Origin: Umbilicaria muhlenbergii
Taxonomy: Eukaryota; Ascomycota; Lecanoromycetes; Umbilicariales; Umbilicariaceae
Assembly (NCBI GenBank): GCA_000611775.1
Contig: KK106983.1
Coordinates: 5,461,818-5,525,817, forward strand
Length of the DNA: 64,000 nt
Direction of reading: 5' to 3'
The notes below the pieces were generated by a model. That model did not search any database. It saw nothing but the letters and a program-made list of their open reading frames with translations, and had not been told where the DNA came from. Below, in pieces: positions 43,072 to 54,130 of the stretch (position 1 is the first letter of the stretch; every line of letters begins with the position of its first letter). Position numbers and translations under genes: made by a program.

Positions 43072-45463
43072 TCAGACACCCGGTGCGGGGCCTTCCGTGC
43101 TGACCAACGTGGGTGCGATTCTCCGCCTCTTCTGCGTCGTGCTGCTGTCTTCCTTCTCCGACTCGCTGGCAGCGCCGGCGTCCCTCTTGCCCAGGATACT
43201 CCCGCTCACAGAGCTGGTTGCGCTGTGGGTATAGCCAGACATGGGCGTCTGCGGGGGAGTGGTCATCGGCAAGCCAACCGAGCCCGAGTTGGTCGCCGCT
43301 ACACTGGGGACGTTCCCCAACGTTGGCGTTGGATTGGTCATGATGATTCCACCGGCCGTCTGCAATTGGGACGACTGCGTGGCGATCGATGAAGCTGAGT
43401 TGGACCGGGTGGGACTGGGTGGACGGCCAACAGGCAAGAAGGAGGGCGAAGGCGCCAATCCCGACGACGATGCATGCTTAACCAAAGACGGCGCCGTGAC
43501 TGTCGTCGGAGTTGGCACTGGAGTCGTAGCCGCCGAAGATATCGAAGACGTGGCTAGCGAAGGGTGGTGTGCTGTCGGGACTTGACCGGTGTAGACCTGG
43601 CCCAGCTCGCCCGGGCTAAAAGAAAGGCTGGAACAGAACCCATCTGAAGATGCCATCAGAAGCGTGAGCCCGTCGTTTGACCTGGATTAGTTCTGGTCAG
43701 CGTTGTGACACGTAAGAAAGGCGCCGTTTAACGTACCATGTCAGATCTGTGAAAGTTGCAAAGTGCAGATTGCTGACAACACACAGTGGCGTTTGCTGTT
43801 GAGTGTCGTAGACAAGAACAGCATCCTGTGTTGCTACTGCATACACTATCCGGTATGGAAGCGCAAACGCCGGCGTTGGGGCTGCACTCGACGAGCCAGA
43901 CTCGGCTTCCACGATTCTCGGGGATGAGGTGGGCCTTGGTATCTCGCTAGGCGACGGCATCGACATGCTGGACGGGGGCGGCTCCATGGCAGAGTGTGTG
44001 GTTGGGGCCCTCGACGGCACAGCTGGCTCAGGTAAGGCTGGTATAGCCTCGTCTGCCGATGAAGTATCCATGGTGATTTGCGTAGTTGTTTTGGTGCTTG
44101 GTCGGTGTGTGTAATAAATAGGGGAGCATTTTACTGCTATCGAGGGCTTTTTATGCCCAGGTAGATGCGCTACCGGAGGTTTGTTGAATCCAGCACGAGT
44201 ATAAATGTACACGGTGTTGATAACATCGTCAACCGCTTTTGTCCCGTCAGTCGCCGATGGGTGTGATATCTTGTATTGACCAGCCGGCGTAAACAACAAG
44301 CTACCGTCGGGAGCGAACGTCAGACGTCGGAAGAAAGATGTGTAGGTCTCATTGGCATAGATATTGGCATTCTTGACCCCAAATGCTCCGTACGGGTTAG
44401 GAGAGTTCTCCATTGGTCTCACAGCTGGCAATGGTAGTGATGGAGCTGGTGATGCAGATCGTCGCATGGACGGAGACGAGCCAAAGGAGGATCGCCGACT
44501 GTGCGAGTATGCTGGTGGATTCATGGGGAGGGCCAGTGAGGTTGGTGTACCTGGCATTGAAGGTGCAGGAGACGCAGGTGCGAGGGACGCTGAGTCGGGC
44601 ATGAATTGAGCTCGTGACGCAAACTCCTGTGGGGCTGGGCTGCTGGAAGATATCCGCCGTGGAGGCAAATCCATCTTTGTGATCTTGTTGTGCTGATTGA
44701 GAGTGAATTGGCCATCTTTGGTCTTGAGGTTGTAAATGTGAACGGAGCGATCGGACGATTGGGTCGCCACGAACTCATTCAAGGGATCCCACGCTACACC
44801 TTGGACGTAGTGGTTGTGCTCCGCAATCTGTCTGACCATTTGGCCTAACACGAGTGAGTAGGATTGGGATAGTCTAGGAGGATAGAGCGAAGCGTACCGG
44901 TCTGCGCGTTGTAGATGCGTGCAACGTTGTCCATGCTGCCAGTAATGAAGAACACCCCATCTGGGGACCAAGCCAGATCGTATATCTCGGAACCAAATGA
45001 GCGGCACATATGTTTGACTCGCCATGTCTCTTTGTCTTCAAGGCTATCCTCACCAAACGCCTGACTATAATTGTGTGTCTCGGAGGGCACCCATAGAAGG
45101 ATATTTCCATCATCCCCAGCAGACGCCAGCATCTCCCCTGATATAAGTTAGCGGGCGAATATGGTGAAGCATTCGATGCAATAATACCCTTAGGAGCGAA
45201 TCGAACGACATTGACCGCTTGAGTATGCTGTGAGCGATGTTAGCACGGGATCACGTAGTATAGTAGGTACAATGGCTTGCTTTGATGAGAGTTGTGAGGT
45301 AAGTGACTTTTCTTTCATCCCCTTCAAGCTCGACCTTCCACAATCTGATGTTATTATCTCCGCCAGCTGTAGCTAACCGACCTTTCCCATGCGGCTCGAA
45401 ATGTGCTGAGTAGATGGGAGCATTCTCGTTATGCCAGGAGATCAGTAGCGGGGAAGCCTTCAT
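43072..45463 (-). CDS. CAC2: Chromatin assembly factor 1 subunit CAC2 (p60/CHAF1B), WD40
   Basis: WD40 subunit of CAF-1, which deposits H3-H4 behind replication and repair forks. Exons 45281-45463, 45188-45227, 44898-45137, 43737-44844 and 43072-43681; about 726 aa. It starts MKASPLLISWHNENAPIYSA, then GRLATAGGDNNIRLWKVE (WD1), HTQAVNVVRFAPKGEMLAS, AGDDGNILLW, SPDGVFFITGSMDN and VQGVAWDPLNEFVATQSSD, the usual CAF-1 order. A Ser/Pro-rich insertion (about residues 215-265) interrupts the propeller, as in relatives. The C-terminal part is disordered and ends in a basic cluster TQKRRRIAP. The first intron (45228-45280) appears to use a GC donor (AAA then GCAAGC); the nearby GT gives the wrong frame. 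Confidence 0.92.
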
Positions 45464-46645
45464 TGTGCCGGTGTTCGTGCACCAGCCGTGGTGCTTTCAG
45501 TGCCAAGCACAATTGCGGATGTGGAAGTAGTGTATCTTCATACAGTGAAGGATTTATCACTTGGCCCCGAGGTCTCAAAGGCAGTAAAGGAGCAGTCGAT
45601 TGGGGTTGAGCGGAGGGTTGTCGCGTATCCGATTAGTTGCGGGACGGCTTGAGAATTGTTGTAATGGAAGAAGAAGTGTAGAAGGAAGAAGAGCTGAGTT
45701 GAAGATGACAGGTTTCGGGCTGAGTTGAGTCTGTGTTGGATGTGTGACCAAAGACAAGCGGCTGGTGATTGATTCTTGCTCATGCAGTACCAAGCTCCCC
45801 GTCCCTGCTAAGGTATTCTCCACACCGCGCGCGTTTGGGAAGTCAATGTAGCCGCTTCATCGGGTATAGCGCCAACTTCTACTTTCTGCGTGCCGAACGT
45901 CGATCGAGCCTCAAGCTTATGGACGACGGACAAAACAAGTGGCAGTCTCCAGTTGGGGGCCTTCTCAGTATTACCTCGTACAACATCGAAAGCGATATAT
46001 CTCAGTCCTTGGAGTAAATGTCGTAGGGATCCATGCCTTCTACCAGGTTCTCACACCCGGTCTTGATTGTTTGAGTGGTTGAGGGGCCCTCCGGCTGAGG
46101 ACGGCCACTTGTTTGGCACGCAGGCCAGCCTTTGCTTTTCCACCTCACTGCAACTATTGGACGAGTACTACCCGGTACCTTAGAGAGAAAGCTACTGTTC
46201 CGCATCCCATCGGAAGACTCTGAATCGTGGCTGATTCTTACCACTGATGCGGTCAAACCCGCCGATCCGTTTCACCTCCCGGATGGATGATGGCTGATCA
46301 TGTAGTATGTAGCGGACTGGCCGGGTATCGATACCGATCACCGTGACGATAAGGCAAGATAACCTCACACGGATCTGAGGCACGGCCAGCCAGGGCACCA
46401 GCCAGCTGTGGAACACACAACCGTGGAACTTTCCATCTTGTGCATCTTCACCCTCAACTCACTGCATCATTCAAACTCTAGCTGTCTCCTACTTCTCCGT
46501 GTCCGTGCCAAACTCTGAGCTTTCTGCCGTTGTTCGCCTAAGTAATACACCAAGTAGAGCACGATGCTGATACTCGTAGTACAACCGTGTACGATGTTTG
46601 CCATGTGTACTGCTCTATTTGCTATCTTGACAACAAATATTCACC
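45464..46645. other. Intergenic region with MITE copy C
   Basis: It holds the CAC2 promoter, the element at 45932-46114, and the upstream region of the small plus-strand gene. Nothing else was recognised. Confidence 0.45.
45932..46114. mobile_element. MITE copy C (about 183 bp)
   Basis: The left end AAAACAAGTGGCAGTCTCC and the right end GGACGGCCACTTGTTT are inverted repeats. The interior matches copies A and D, including CAGTCCTTGGAGTAAATG and GGATCCATGCCTTCTACCAG. No open frame of interest. Target-site duplication not clear. Confidence 0.7.
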
Positions 46646-47170
46646 ATGTTGCTTCGCCTGCCGCCCGAAATACGCATCATGGTATACCACCAAATAAGTA
46701 GAGCCAAGTCAACCGATCGGTGACGGCACTGGGATGCTCAAACTCTTTCGCTCAACGAATGCTAGTGTCTATCCATTCGGATTACCAAGGGGATCCTTGA
46801 AGTTTGCAAGCAGACACAAAGCGAATCATGGCTTATCTACTGGCAATACACTCATTCCATTTCGCGACTTTCAATGGCCTCCACCGTTGCCCTCAGTAAT
46901 ATCTCGCAACGGCAGTGTCGACAAATCCGCAGACTCACGATTGAGTCTGGCCCTAGAAAGCAAGATGACGATGAGTGGTCTCACAAGGCCTTCACTCCAC
47001 TCACCGAATGTACACGATCGACGTACTTGCGATTAATCTTGCGTATAGTGAGCGGCCTCTTTGGCAATCTTGAAGCTCTCAAAGGTCTCCGCCAGCTGAA
47101 AGATCTAAGAGGGCTTCAGAAAGTCTCCACAGACGCTATATTCCTCCTGAAACAAGAGCTTGTATTGTGA
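46646..47170 (+). CDS. Short F-box-like/2EXR-type protein or remnant
   Basis: A tentative two-exon model (46646-46681, 46766-47170; intron GTATAC...GCTAG, 84 bp) gives about 147 aa. The N-terminus MLLRLPPEIRIM matches the LPxEIR motif that opens many fungal F-box-like proteins. Later, ILEVCKQTQSESWLIYW resembles the LLxVCRQxRxEA motif that follows in the same families. The protein is much shorter than typical members (200-400 aa) and lacks the hydrophobic middle part between the two motifs. The alternative reading without the intron runs into a stop after VYHQISRAKSTDR. It is either a reduced gene or a decaying copy. Confidence 0.4.
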
Positions 47171-47532
47171 GAGAATGAGGAACCTGTGCAGAGGTCGAGG
47201 GCAAGCTGCCGATGAGCTTAAAAGCATGGTTGAAGCCTCGGCCTCCACGTGTGTATGAGGGGGTCCTGCCACATCTCCACGTTGGCCAATGTCCCTAGGG
47301 TTAGTCCCAGCGGAGGCTATACTATGGTACCGTTTAGGACCTCAAGCTTGTGGCACTCCTTGAGTCAATCAGAAGACTGATGCATGCGTTTACTTGAACA
47401 TGCGACGTGATGTTTCATCCTGACTTCGTTCCCCCCCTCGAGAACCCGTCTAGGCTCGCAAGCCACCACAACTAAAGGTGCCAATGGACTAGCCAAACGA
47501 TGGGAAAGTGTTTCTACAAGTCTAGCCATCAC
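47171..47532. other. Intergenic region between convergent genes
   Basis: The 3' spacer between the small F-box-like gene and the TyrRS gene. No feature recognised. Confidence 0.35.
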
Positions 47533-49890
47533 CTAACTATGTTCGTCCGACAAGTGATACCGTATCCTCATCGGGTCCAAATACTTCCTCAACTTCATTT
47601 TCGGGACCTTGAACCTCTTCCCGATCCCATACCCCGCATCTTTCCAGTCCTCCTCCCCCTCCTCTCTCTTTGCCTTCTCCAGCTGCGCCATCTTCTCTCT
47701 CTTCGCCTTTCTCGCATATCTCTCCGAGATCTTTCTCTTCCAATTCGGGAGATCATCCCACTCCTTCTTCTTCTTCTTCTTCTTGCCTTGCTCCTCCGCC
47801 TCTTCCACCTTCTTGTTTTCCACCTCCTGCTTCTTCTTCTTCTTCTTGCCTTGCTCCTCCGCCTCTTCCACCTTCTTGTTTTCCACCTCCTGCTTCTTCT
47901 CATCCGAATTCTCCAATGTCATCTCCCCCTTCCTCTCCTCCCACCCCGGCGCCGTCCCCCCCATCTTCTCAAATTCCTCGTCACTAATAATCTTCACTAC
48001 CTTGATCTTCCACTTGCCCACCCTCAAGATCAGCAACTCTCCATCGATGATGAATTTCTTTATTTCTTCTGGGAACCAATGCTTGATCGACACGAAGTCT
48101 ACCTGGTCTGGCATGCTGCCGGTCTCCCCGGGCCGGCTTCCGATGTACGCCCCTTGGTTGAGTGCAATGCGGTGCCCTTCGCTGCGGGAGGAGACCAGAC
48201 CCGCGGAGTACAGGATGCGTGCTATGGGCCGGTTGTAGATCAAAGACTGGGGAAGGGTGATGTGCGCTTGAGGCGCGTTGGTAGCATTTGTCTGGGGCGC
48301 GGAGGGGTTGAGGGAAGGGTTAATGTCGAGGTTGTCGAGCCTTTGTTCTGATGCGGCCGCGGGATTCTGTGGATCCGCTGGCTTTGGGATCGAGGACGTG
48401 GAAGGCCGAAATAGCATCTCCGCTTGCGACTCGACTGCTTTAGCTTCCGCTGGGCCATGGAGGAGCTCAATTACTTCGCTTGCTAGACGTCGTTGCGCTG
48501 GACGTTTGGAGGGCGCGGCGGCCTGTTCGGCCATGATCTTGTCGATTTCGGGAAGTGGTATGAAGGTGAAGAGACGCAGGTAGCGGCCGACATCTGCGTC
48601 TGCAGTACGGAAGAAGAACTTAAGAACTCGTTAGCTGGAATTCGGTAGGAGCAAGCTGTGGCGAAGGAATAAACCGACTTGATGAAGCTCAAAAGGGCTT
48701 GTCATCGCCTTGTCCAGCCAAATGGCGTTGCCCGCACTCTTCCCAAACTTTTCGCCCGATGCGGTTGTAAGAAGAGGTACGGTGAACCCCACTGGCTTCA
48801 TCAACGGGTTGTCTTTCTCCTGCCGAATATCTGGGTCATAGTGGGTTTTGCGGACATAATTGACAGCATCTATGCCGGCAATAATGTTTCCGAATTGATC
48901 TGAACCCCCGATCTGTAGCTGAATGCCTTTCGTTTCATACATGTACCACCAGTCCCAGGCTTGCATTAGAGGATAAGTGAATTCGGCGAAGGATAAACCG
49001 TCACCATTTTCCATCTTGTTCCGTACTCTACGGATACCTAGGTCAGCCTTGAAATTTTTCACCCATCGCCTAGGGTTCGAAAGCAAGAAGGACTCACTCA
49101 CGTATCCCTTCCTAGCATGGTCCCTATCCTCACCCCAGACCCGAGTACTTTGAGTACCTCGAGCATCGATAGCTTGTTGAACCAGGCATTGTTGTTCACC
49201 AAATCCCTGCGCCAAGCCCATTCCCATTTGTAACCATACTTCCGAGTGTGCGTTTCTAGATTCGCCCACAGCTTCTTTAGCTGGAAGTGCATGCTGACCA
49301 TGTTTGCTTTACGGACAGAAGAGTGTTGGTCTTCGCGAGACACTGTCCGCCCCGTTGGATCGCCTATCTTGGCCGTTGCACCACCAAGCTGTGCTCCGTC
49401 AGTGGTTGGGTGGTAAGACACAAGTTATAGCACTTACAAGAGAGACCGTGCGGAAGCCGTTGATATGCATCCAGAAGAGCGCCATGAAAGGGAGTAGGTG
49501 TCCGAGATGCAGTGATGGACCTGTAGGGTCAATTCCAACGTACGCCCCGATGCGCTTTTCGGTCATCAGATTGTCCAGGGCCTTCCGCTCCCTAGCTGTA
49601 CATCAGAGACGTTCCCTCCTTCAGAGCCAGAGCCTGGGCTACGCGTACCCTGCGATAGAGTGGACATATCCTCTCTTCTCAAGGATAGTCAGCATGCTCT
49701 CCTTCCTCCCCATCCTGATGTCCAACGCTTGAGCCTTCCATTGCTGCTCCGCCTCGGCCGTCTTCCTCAGATATTCGCGGGTTATTGATCTCCTCTGAGA
49801 GGCATTTCCAATAAGCTGACGATGTAGACAAGATCGACACGTGTGAGGTAACGACTGCGACAGCGCGTTGACCGGTGGACGCGGTGTCAT
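47533..49890 (-). CDS. MSY1: Mitochondrial tyrosyl-tRNA synthetase (CYT-18/MSY1-like)
   Basis: Charges mitochondrial tRNA-Tyr; in some ascomycetes (Neurospora CYT-18) the enzyme also helps group I introns splice. Exons 49649-49890, 49438-49591, 49102-49388, 48679-49027 and 47533-48618; about 705 aa. It starts MTPRPPVNALSQSLPHTC, an Arg/Ser-rich probable mitochondrial presequence. Class I motifs: SLHLGHLLPF (HIGH, about 104) and KFGKSAGN (KMSKS, about 321). Between them lie GDPTGR, QAWDWWYMY and IGGSDQFGN. An S4-like RNA-binding domain follows at about 480 (RILYSAGLVSSRSEGHRI). The C-terminal tail is Lys/Glu-rich and contains a 21-residue unit duplicated in tandem. The start at 49890 replaces an upstream in-frame TTG. 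Confidence 0.92.
47785..47904 (-). repeat. 63 bp in-frame duplication in the TyrRS tail
   Basis: Two near-identical copies (47785-47847 and 47848-47904) with flanking poly-GAA/TTC tracts encode KKQEVENKKVEEAEEQGKKK twice. Unit length is a multiple of three, so the frame is kept. Confidence 0.8.
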
Positions 49891-50302
49891 CGCGCGTATG
49901 TACTTCTCGGGGTGCAAGGAAGAAATTCGAAGTCAAACTGGGGCAGGCCCAAGCGACGGCGGCAATGTCTTGGCTGAGGCTAAACAAGCGGCATGACGAT
50001 GAGCACACGGTGTACCCCGAGACGCCCCACTGGCACGCCGAAGACTACCCCGAAGCTCGAATGATACCCCGAGTAGTGATAGAGCACTTCACTGCAAAGG
50101 CGCTGTTACCTTTCCGCTTTACTAAATCACCCCCATACCCCGATTCCCAGCTGTCCCAGCTATCCCAGTTATCCCAGTTATCTCAGTGCCCCAGTTCTAC
50201 CATGATATGGAAAGGGAGGAAAGGGAACAGAAAGAGCGGACGAATACAGATTGTCAACCCGTGCAGATTACTATGCTAAGGTGACCTCTGACTACTTCCA
50301 TC
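49891..50302. promoter_or_regulatory. Divergent promoter between TyrRS and the GH36 gene, with a minisatellite
   Basis: Outward-facing genes flank these 412 bp. At 50145-50194 about five 9 bp units of the form TCCCAGCTA/TCCCAGTTA occur in tandem, about 110 bp before the GH36 start. Confidence 0.5.
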
Positions 50303-53300
50303 ATGGTCACCAACGGCTTGAATGGCAAACCCTTTCAGTTGGGATTCGTGAGACCAGCGCAGATGATGATGTTTGCCAAAATCGTCTGCGATCCGCCCCT
50401 AGGCCAGGTCACCGTGATCCCCCATCACCAAAAAGCGGTACATTATTTGACTGCCCGTTCAGCTTCTTCTGTTGTAAGTACTGAATCTACCAGGTCAACT
50501 TTACCGTCCTCCTCGAGTCAAGCAGCGTTTTTCCAGAGCAACCTTGGGAGGTGGTGCTCTGGCACAATGGTTTGGAGGACAGAGAATGGGACGAACTGCC
50601 GCTGGAAGACGTGCCCAATAGAGATGATCCGGTCAGTAGCCATCTACCGCTTTTCCGTAAGATCGAATTCATGTTTGGTTCGCAGATTGTCATCAACACG
50701 AAAGGCCGTGGTAGTATATACCGGCGATACTTTTCGGGAAGCTTGCCCAGACCTTCGAGGATCGTCGAGCCCATCGATTTCACTCTGAAGTTTCGCACCT
50801 CGTCGGGCGAACCGTGGAAGTGGGTAAAAGATCAATTCTTCTTGCCTGATGGAGAGATCCATTTCCAACCGAAGGAGATCTCGGACGAACTTGACGATTA
50901 CATAGAGGACCCTAGTTATTTCTTTACCGTCCATTCTGTTTCCAGTGAGGTCCCAGAGACGAATCTCTGGTCTCTTACTGCAGATGTCTCTCCAGCTCAC
51001 GACGAGATCTCCGGCTTCGATGAATACAGGGTTGGCCTCCCGATAACTTTTACCAGATGGTTCGCGGCAGTACGCATATGGAGCCCCTGGCTTGCTCCAA
51101 GGCATGGGCGGGGTAAATACACACCGATGGAAGATGCAATTCTGTGTTCCTTCTTGCGCCGCGACGGCCTCCATCTAGTTTTGCTTGCTGTCAGCGCTGT
51201 CAAAGATGTAACGGCCGTCTTTAAAACAGACTCTGTGGGAAACGTCATTGTTTCTGCGAAGAATGATAGCTCAGCACCGGGGACAGTGCATGTGCTTGCC
51301 TCTGTGGGAAAGACGTTTGAATCGGCAAATGCCGCCGTTATGTACCACGCCCGCAAGCTTATCCGTGGTGATGAATACATGAGTGGCGAAAGTCAAGTGG
51401 AAATGAAGGCGGCGGTTGAGAACGGAGTCAAAGCTGAGTGGATGGAGGATTGGTATGATGGCCTGACGTACTGCACGTGGAACGGTCTTGGCCAGGACTT
51501 GACAGAGAAAAAGATATTCGATGCCCTGGATACATTGGAAAGGAATAAGATCCAGAGTATGCGGCTCCGAACTATCTTAGGAGGCGATCACTGACGGTGG
51601 GTGCAGTTACAAATCTTATCATTGATGACAACTGGCAGTCTCTGGTAAGTGAAGACGTTGAACTGCTGGCCGCATGAGAATTGACCTCGTTCAGGATAAT
51701 CCTGGTGGATCGCAGTTTGAACGTGGGTGGACCGACTTCGATGCAAACAAGGAGGGGTTCCCCAAAGGCTTGAAACATACCATATCGCAGATCCGCGACA
51801 AGCACAAGAACATTCAGCACATAGCAGTGTGGCATGCCATGGTATGTAGGCCAGAAGTCCCATCGCTGTATATACAAGCTGAGTGAGTACCCAAGCTCGG
51901 ATACTGGGGAGGGATTTCGCCCGAAGGTAATATAGCACGAAAGTACAAAACCCGAAAGGTATCCACACTTGTCGACATTCCGCCCAGACCTGGTACCTTA
52001 ACGGTGGTAGACGCAGACGATGCCCAGCAGATGTACGAAGACTTTTACAAGTGAGTATTCGGAAGCTACTTCTTTCAGCATCTGCATATTTTGCTCCTCC
52101 TGCTAAGCAAGCTATACAGATTCCTACAGGGTGCAGGCATCGACTCCGTCAAAACCGACGCTCAATTCTTCCTCGATCTTTTGCAGGACGCACGTGATCG
52201 GCAGAGGTTCACCAAAGCATACCAGGATGCTTGGACGATTAACAGTTTGCGGTACTTTTCCACGAAAGCTATTTCATGTAAGTCAGATTGGTGTAGCATG
52301 AGTCATGAATATACAGACAGATTTGCAGATCGTACTTCCTCTATCCTTCTTCTATCCTTCATTTTACTTTACATAATCTTATCCTTATCCATAATCTATG
52401 CTACATATCTTAAAATAATCTGGCATCTACAACGGCGTATTAATCTAGAGCTACAGGCATGTCACAAATACCGCAGATTTTGTTCCACTCCCAGATGCCA
52501 ACCAACAAACCTCGTCTCATGGTCAGAAACTCAGACGGTACACTATTCCAATCCCATCCTTTGACATCTTCGACTAATTTAACGCACTACCAGACTTCTT
52601 CCCGGAAATCCCTGCTTCACATCCATGGCATGTCTTCTGCAACGCTCATAATTCCCTATTCACCCAACACCTTAACATCCTGCCCGACTGGGACATGTTT
52701 CAGACATCGCATCCATACTCTTCTTTTCACGCCGCCGCCCGTTGCGTTTCTGGTGGGCCCGTCTATATCACCGATGAGCCGGGAAAGCATGACGTCGAGC
52801 TGATCAACCAAATGACCGCGCGAACTCCAAGAGGTAACTTAGTTACCCTTAGACCCGACGTTGTGGGAAAGACCTTAAATGCTTATGTTGGATACGATGA
52901 AGAGAGGATGCTCAAAGTTGGCACATATGTTGGGGGTCAAGGAACCGGGACAGGCATTTTGGGCGTCTTCAATGTTAGCCAAAGACCGCTTTCGGAGTTC
53001 GTATCGCTCAGCGACTTTCCTGGGGTGATGGCAGGAGAGGAATACGTTGTCCGTGCGCATACAACAGGCGAGGTGTCTGGAGTTATGAAACCGTACGATG
53101 CAATGTCTTTGGCGTCACTGGAACTGGAGGTCAAGAGTTGGGAGATTTTGTCTTCGTACCCGGTGCAGGCATTTACTCTAAGGGGAAGTCGTGGTATCAA
53201 GCGTGGAGCAACAAAGGTTGCAGTCTTAGGTCTTTTGGGGAAAATGACTGGGGCAGCGGCGGTGGTGAACTCCGATATGGACATCGCAGAAAACGGGAGG

Positions 53301-53596
53301 CTGAAGGTGTTCATGTCTTTGAAAGTGCTGGGGGTCCTCGGTAAGTTCTCCAGTCCTAATACAAAAAAGAAGTTGTTGCTAACCAGCTTTCAGGCATCTA
53401 TATATCCGACCTCGAAAAGCGCTCCATTCAGGACGATTTTCTAATCACCATACTTGGGAAAGTCATCCCTTTCCACGTTGTCACGTCTCCAGCTTCCGGT
53501 TGTGTCTTGGAGGTCGATGTTGAGCGAGCATGGAAGGAAATGGATCTTAATAGTGGCTGGAGCAACGAGATAGGTGTGGAGGTTTTCATCAGATGA
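50303..53596 (+). CDS. GH36-family enzyme, raffinose synthase/alpha-galactosidase (SIP1) type
   Basis: Glycoside hydrolase family 36 protein; fungal members of this type are annotated raffinose synthase Sip1 and probably act on alpha-galactosides. Nine exons with introns 50438-50493, 51557-51606, 51645-51694, 51842-51895, 52051-52119, 52278-52456, 52538-52593 and 53341-53393; about 908 aa. The N-terminal beta region includes EVVLWHNGLEDREW. The catalytic barrel has WNGLGQDLT, NLIIDDNWQS, VWHAMLGYWGGISP, then GIDSVKTDAQ (nucleophile Asp near 525) and ILPDWDMFQT (candidate acid/base Asp near 625). No signal peptide, so an intracellular enzyme is likely. Exon 3 is only 38 nt but encodes part of the conserved DDNW motif. 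Substrate cannot be read from sequence. Confidence 0.88.
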
Positions 53597-54130
53597 GTGA
53601 GGATGTTCTGGGCGTCGGATTCATCTCGAAGCATATCATAGCATCCGTGGTCACACAGATTTCATAGCTGGGGACCACTCATACATCAAGGCAGCCAGCA
53701 TTGCTTTTTTACAAGGTATTTGGAATACCATCAATAATATTACAGCGCTTTTACGCAACCGAGTTACGTTTTTGGCCGTCCCAGTAGTTCATTACGCTTC
53801 TTGAAAGGCGTGTATGATTACCTAAGCTAGGGCATCAAAAGTCGCCACAGTGACTAGCTCGATGACAGGCTTGTTCTGGAAATAAGTGGCAGTCTCCAGC
53901 TGAGCGTCCTCAATAATACAAGAGCGAGAATGATATACGTATTTCCTTGAAGTGAGTATTATAAGGATCCATAGCTTCCACCATCCCTGCACTAATCGGT
54001 GCTCAAAATCTGTCTTGAGTGTTCAAGGGACCCCCGCCGAGGACTGCCATTTATTTTGTGCACACGCCTGACCCTCTAGAACATTTGAGCCTCATACTAC
54101 ACAACGCGCCTTCATCCGCCAATAGAAGTA
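53597..54130. other. Intergenic region with MITE copy D
   Basis: A 534 bp spacer holding the element at 53879-54057; the rest shows nothing recognisable. The element ends 73 bp before the next start codon. Confidence 0.45.
53879..54057. mobile_element. MITE copy D (about 179 bp)
   Basis: The left end GAAATAAGTGGCAGTCTCC and the right end GGACTGCCATTTATTTT form inverted repeats. The interior shares TTTCCTTGAAGTGAGTA, GGATCCATAGCTTCCACC and GACCCCCGCCGAGG blocks with copies A and C. It is the copy nearest to a start codon. Confidence 0.7.

Noticed and set aside
47595-47990. Alternative frames with long Lys/Arg or Ser/Phe repeats on both strands at the TyrRS tail
   Set aside because: They come from the GAA/TTC tract of the real coding frame.
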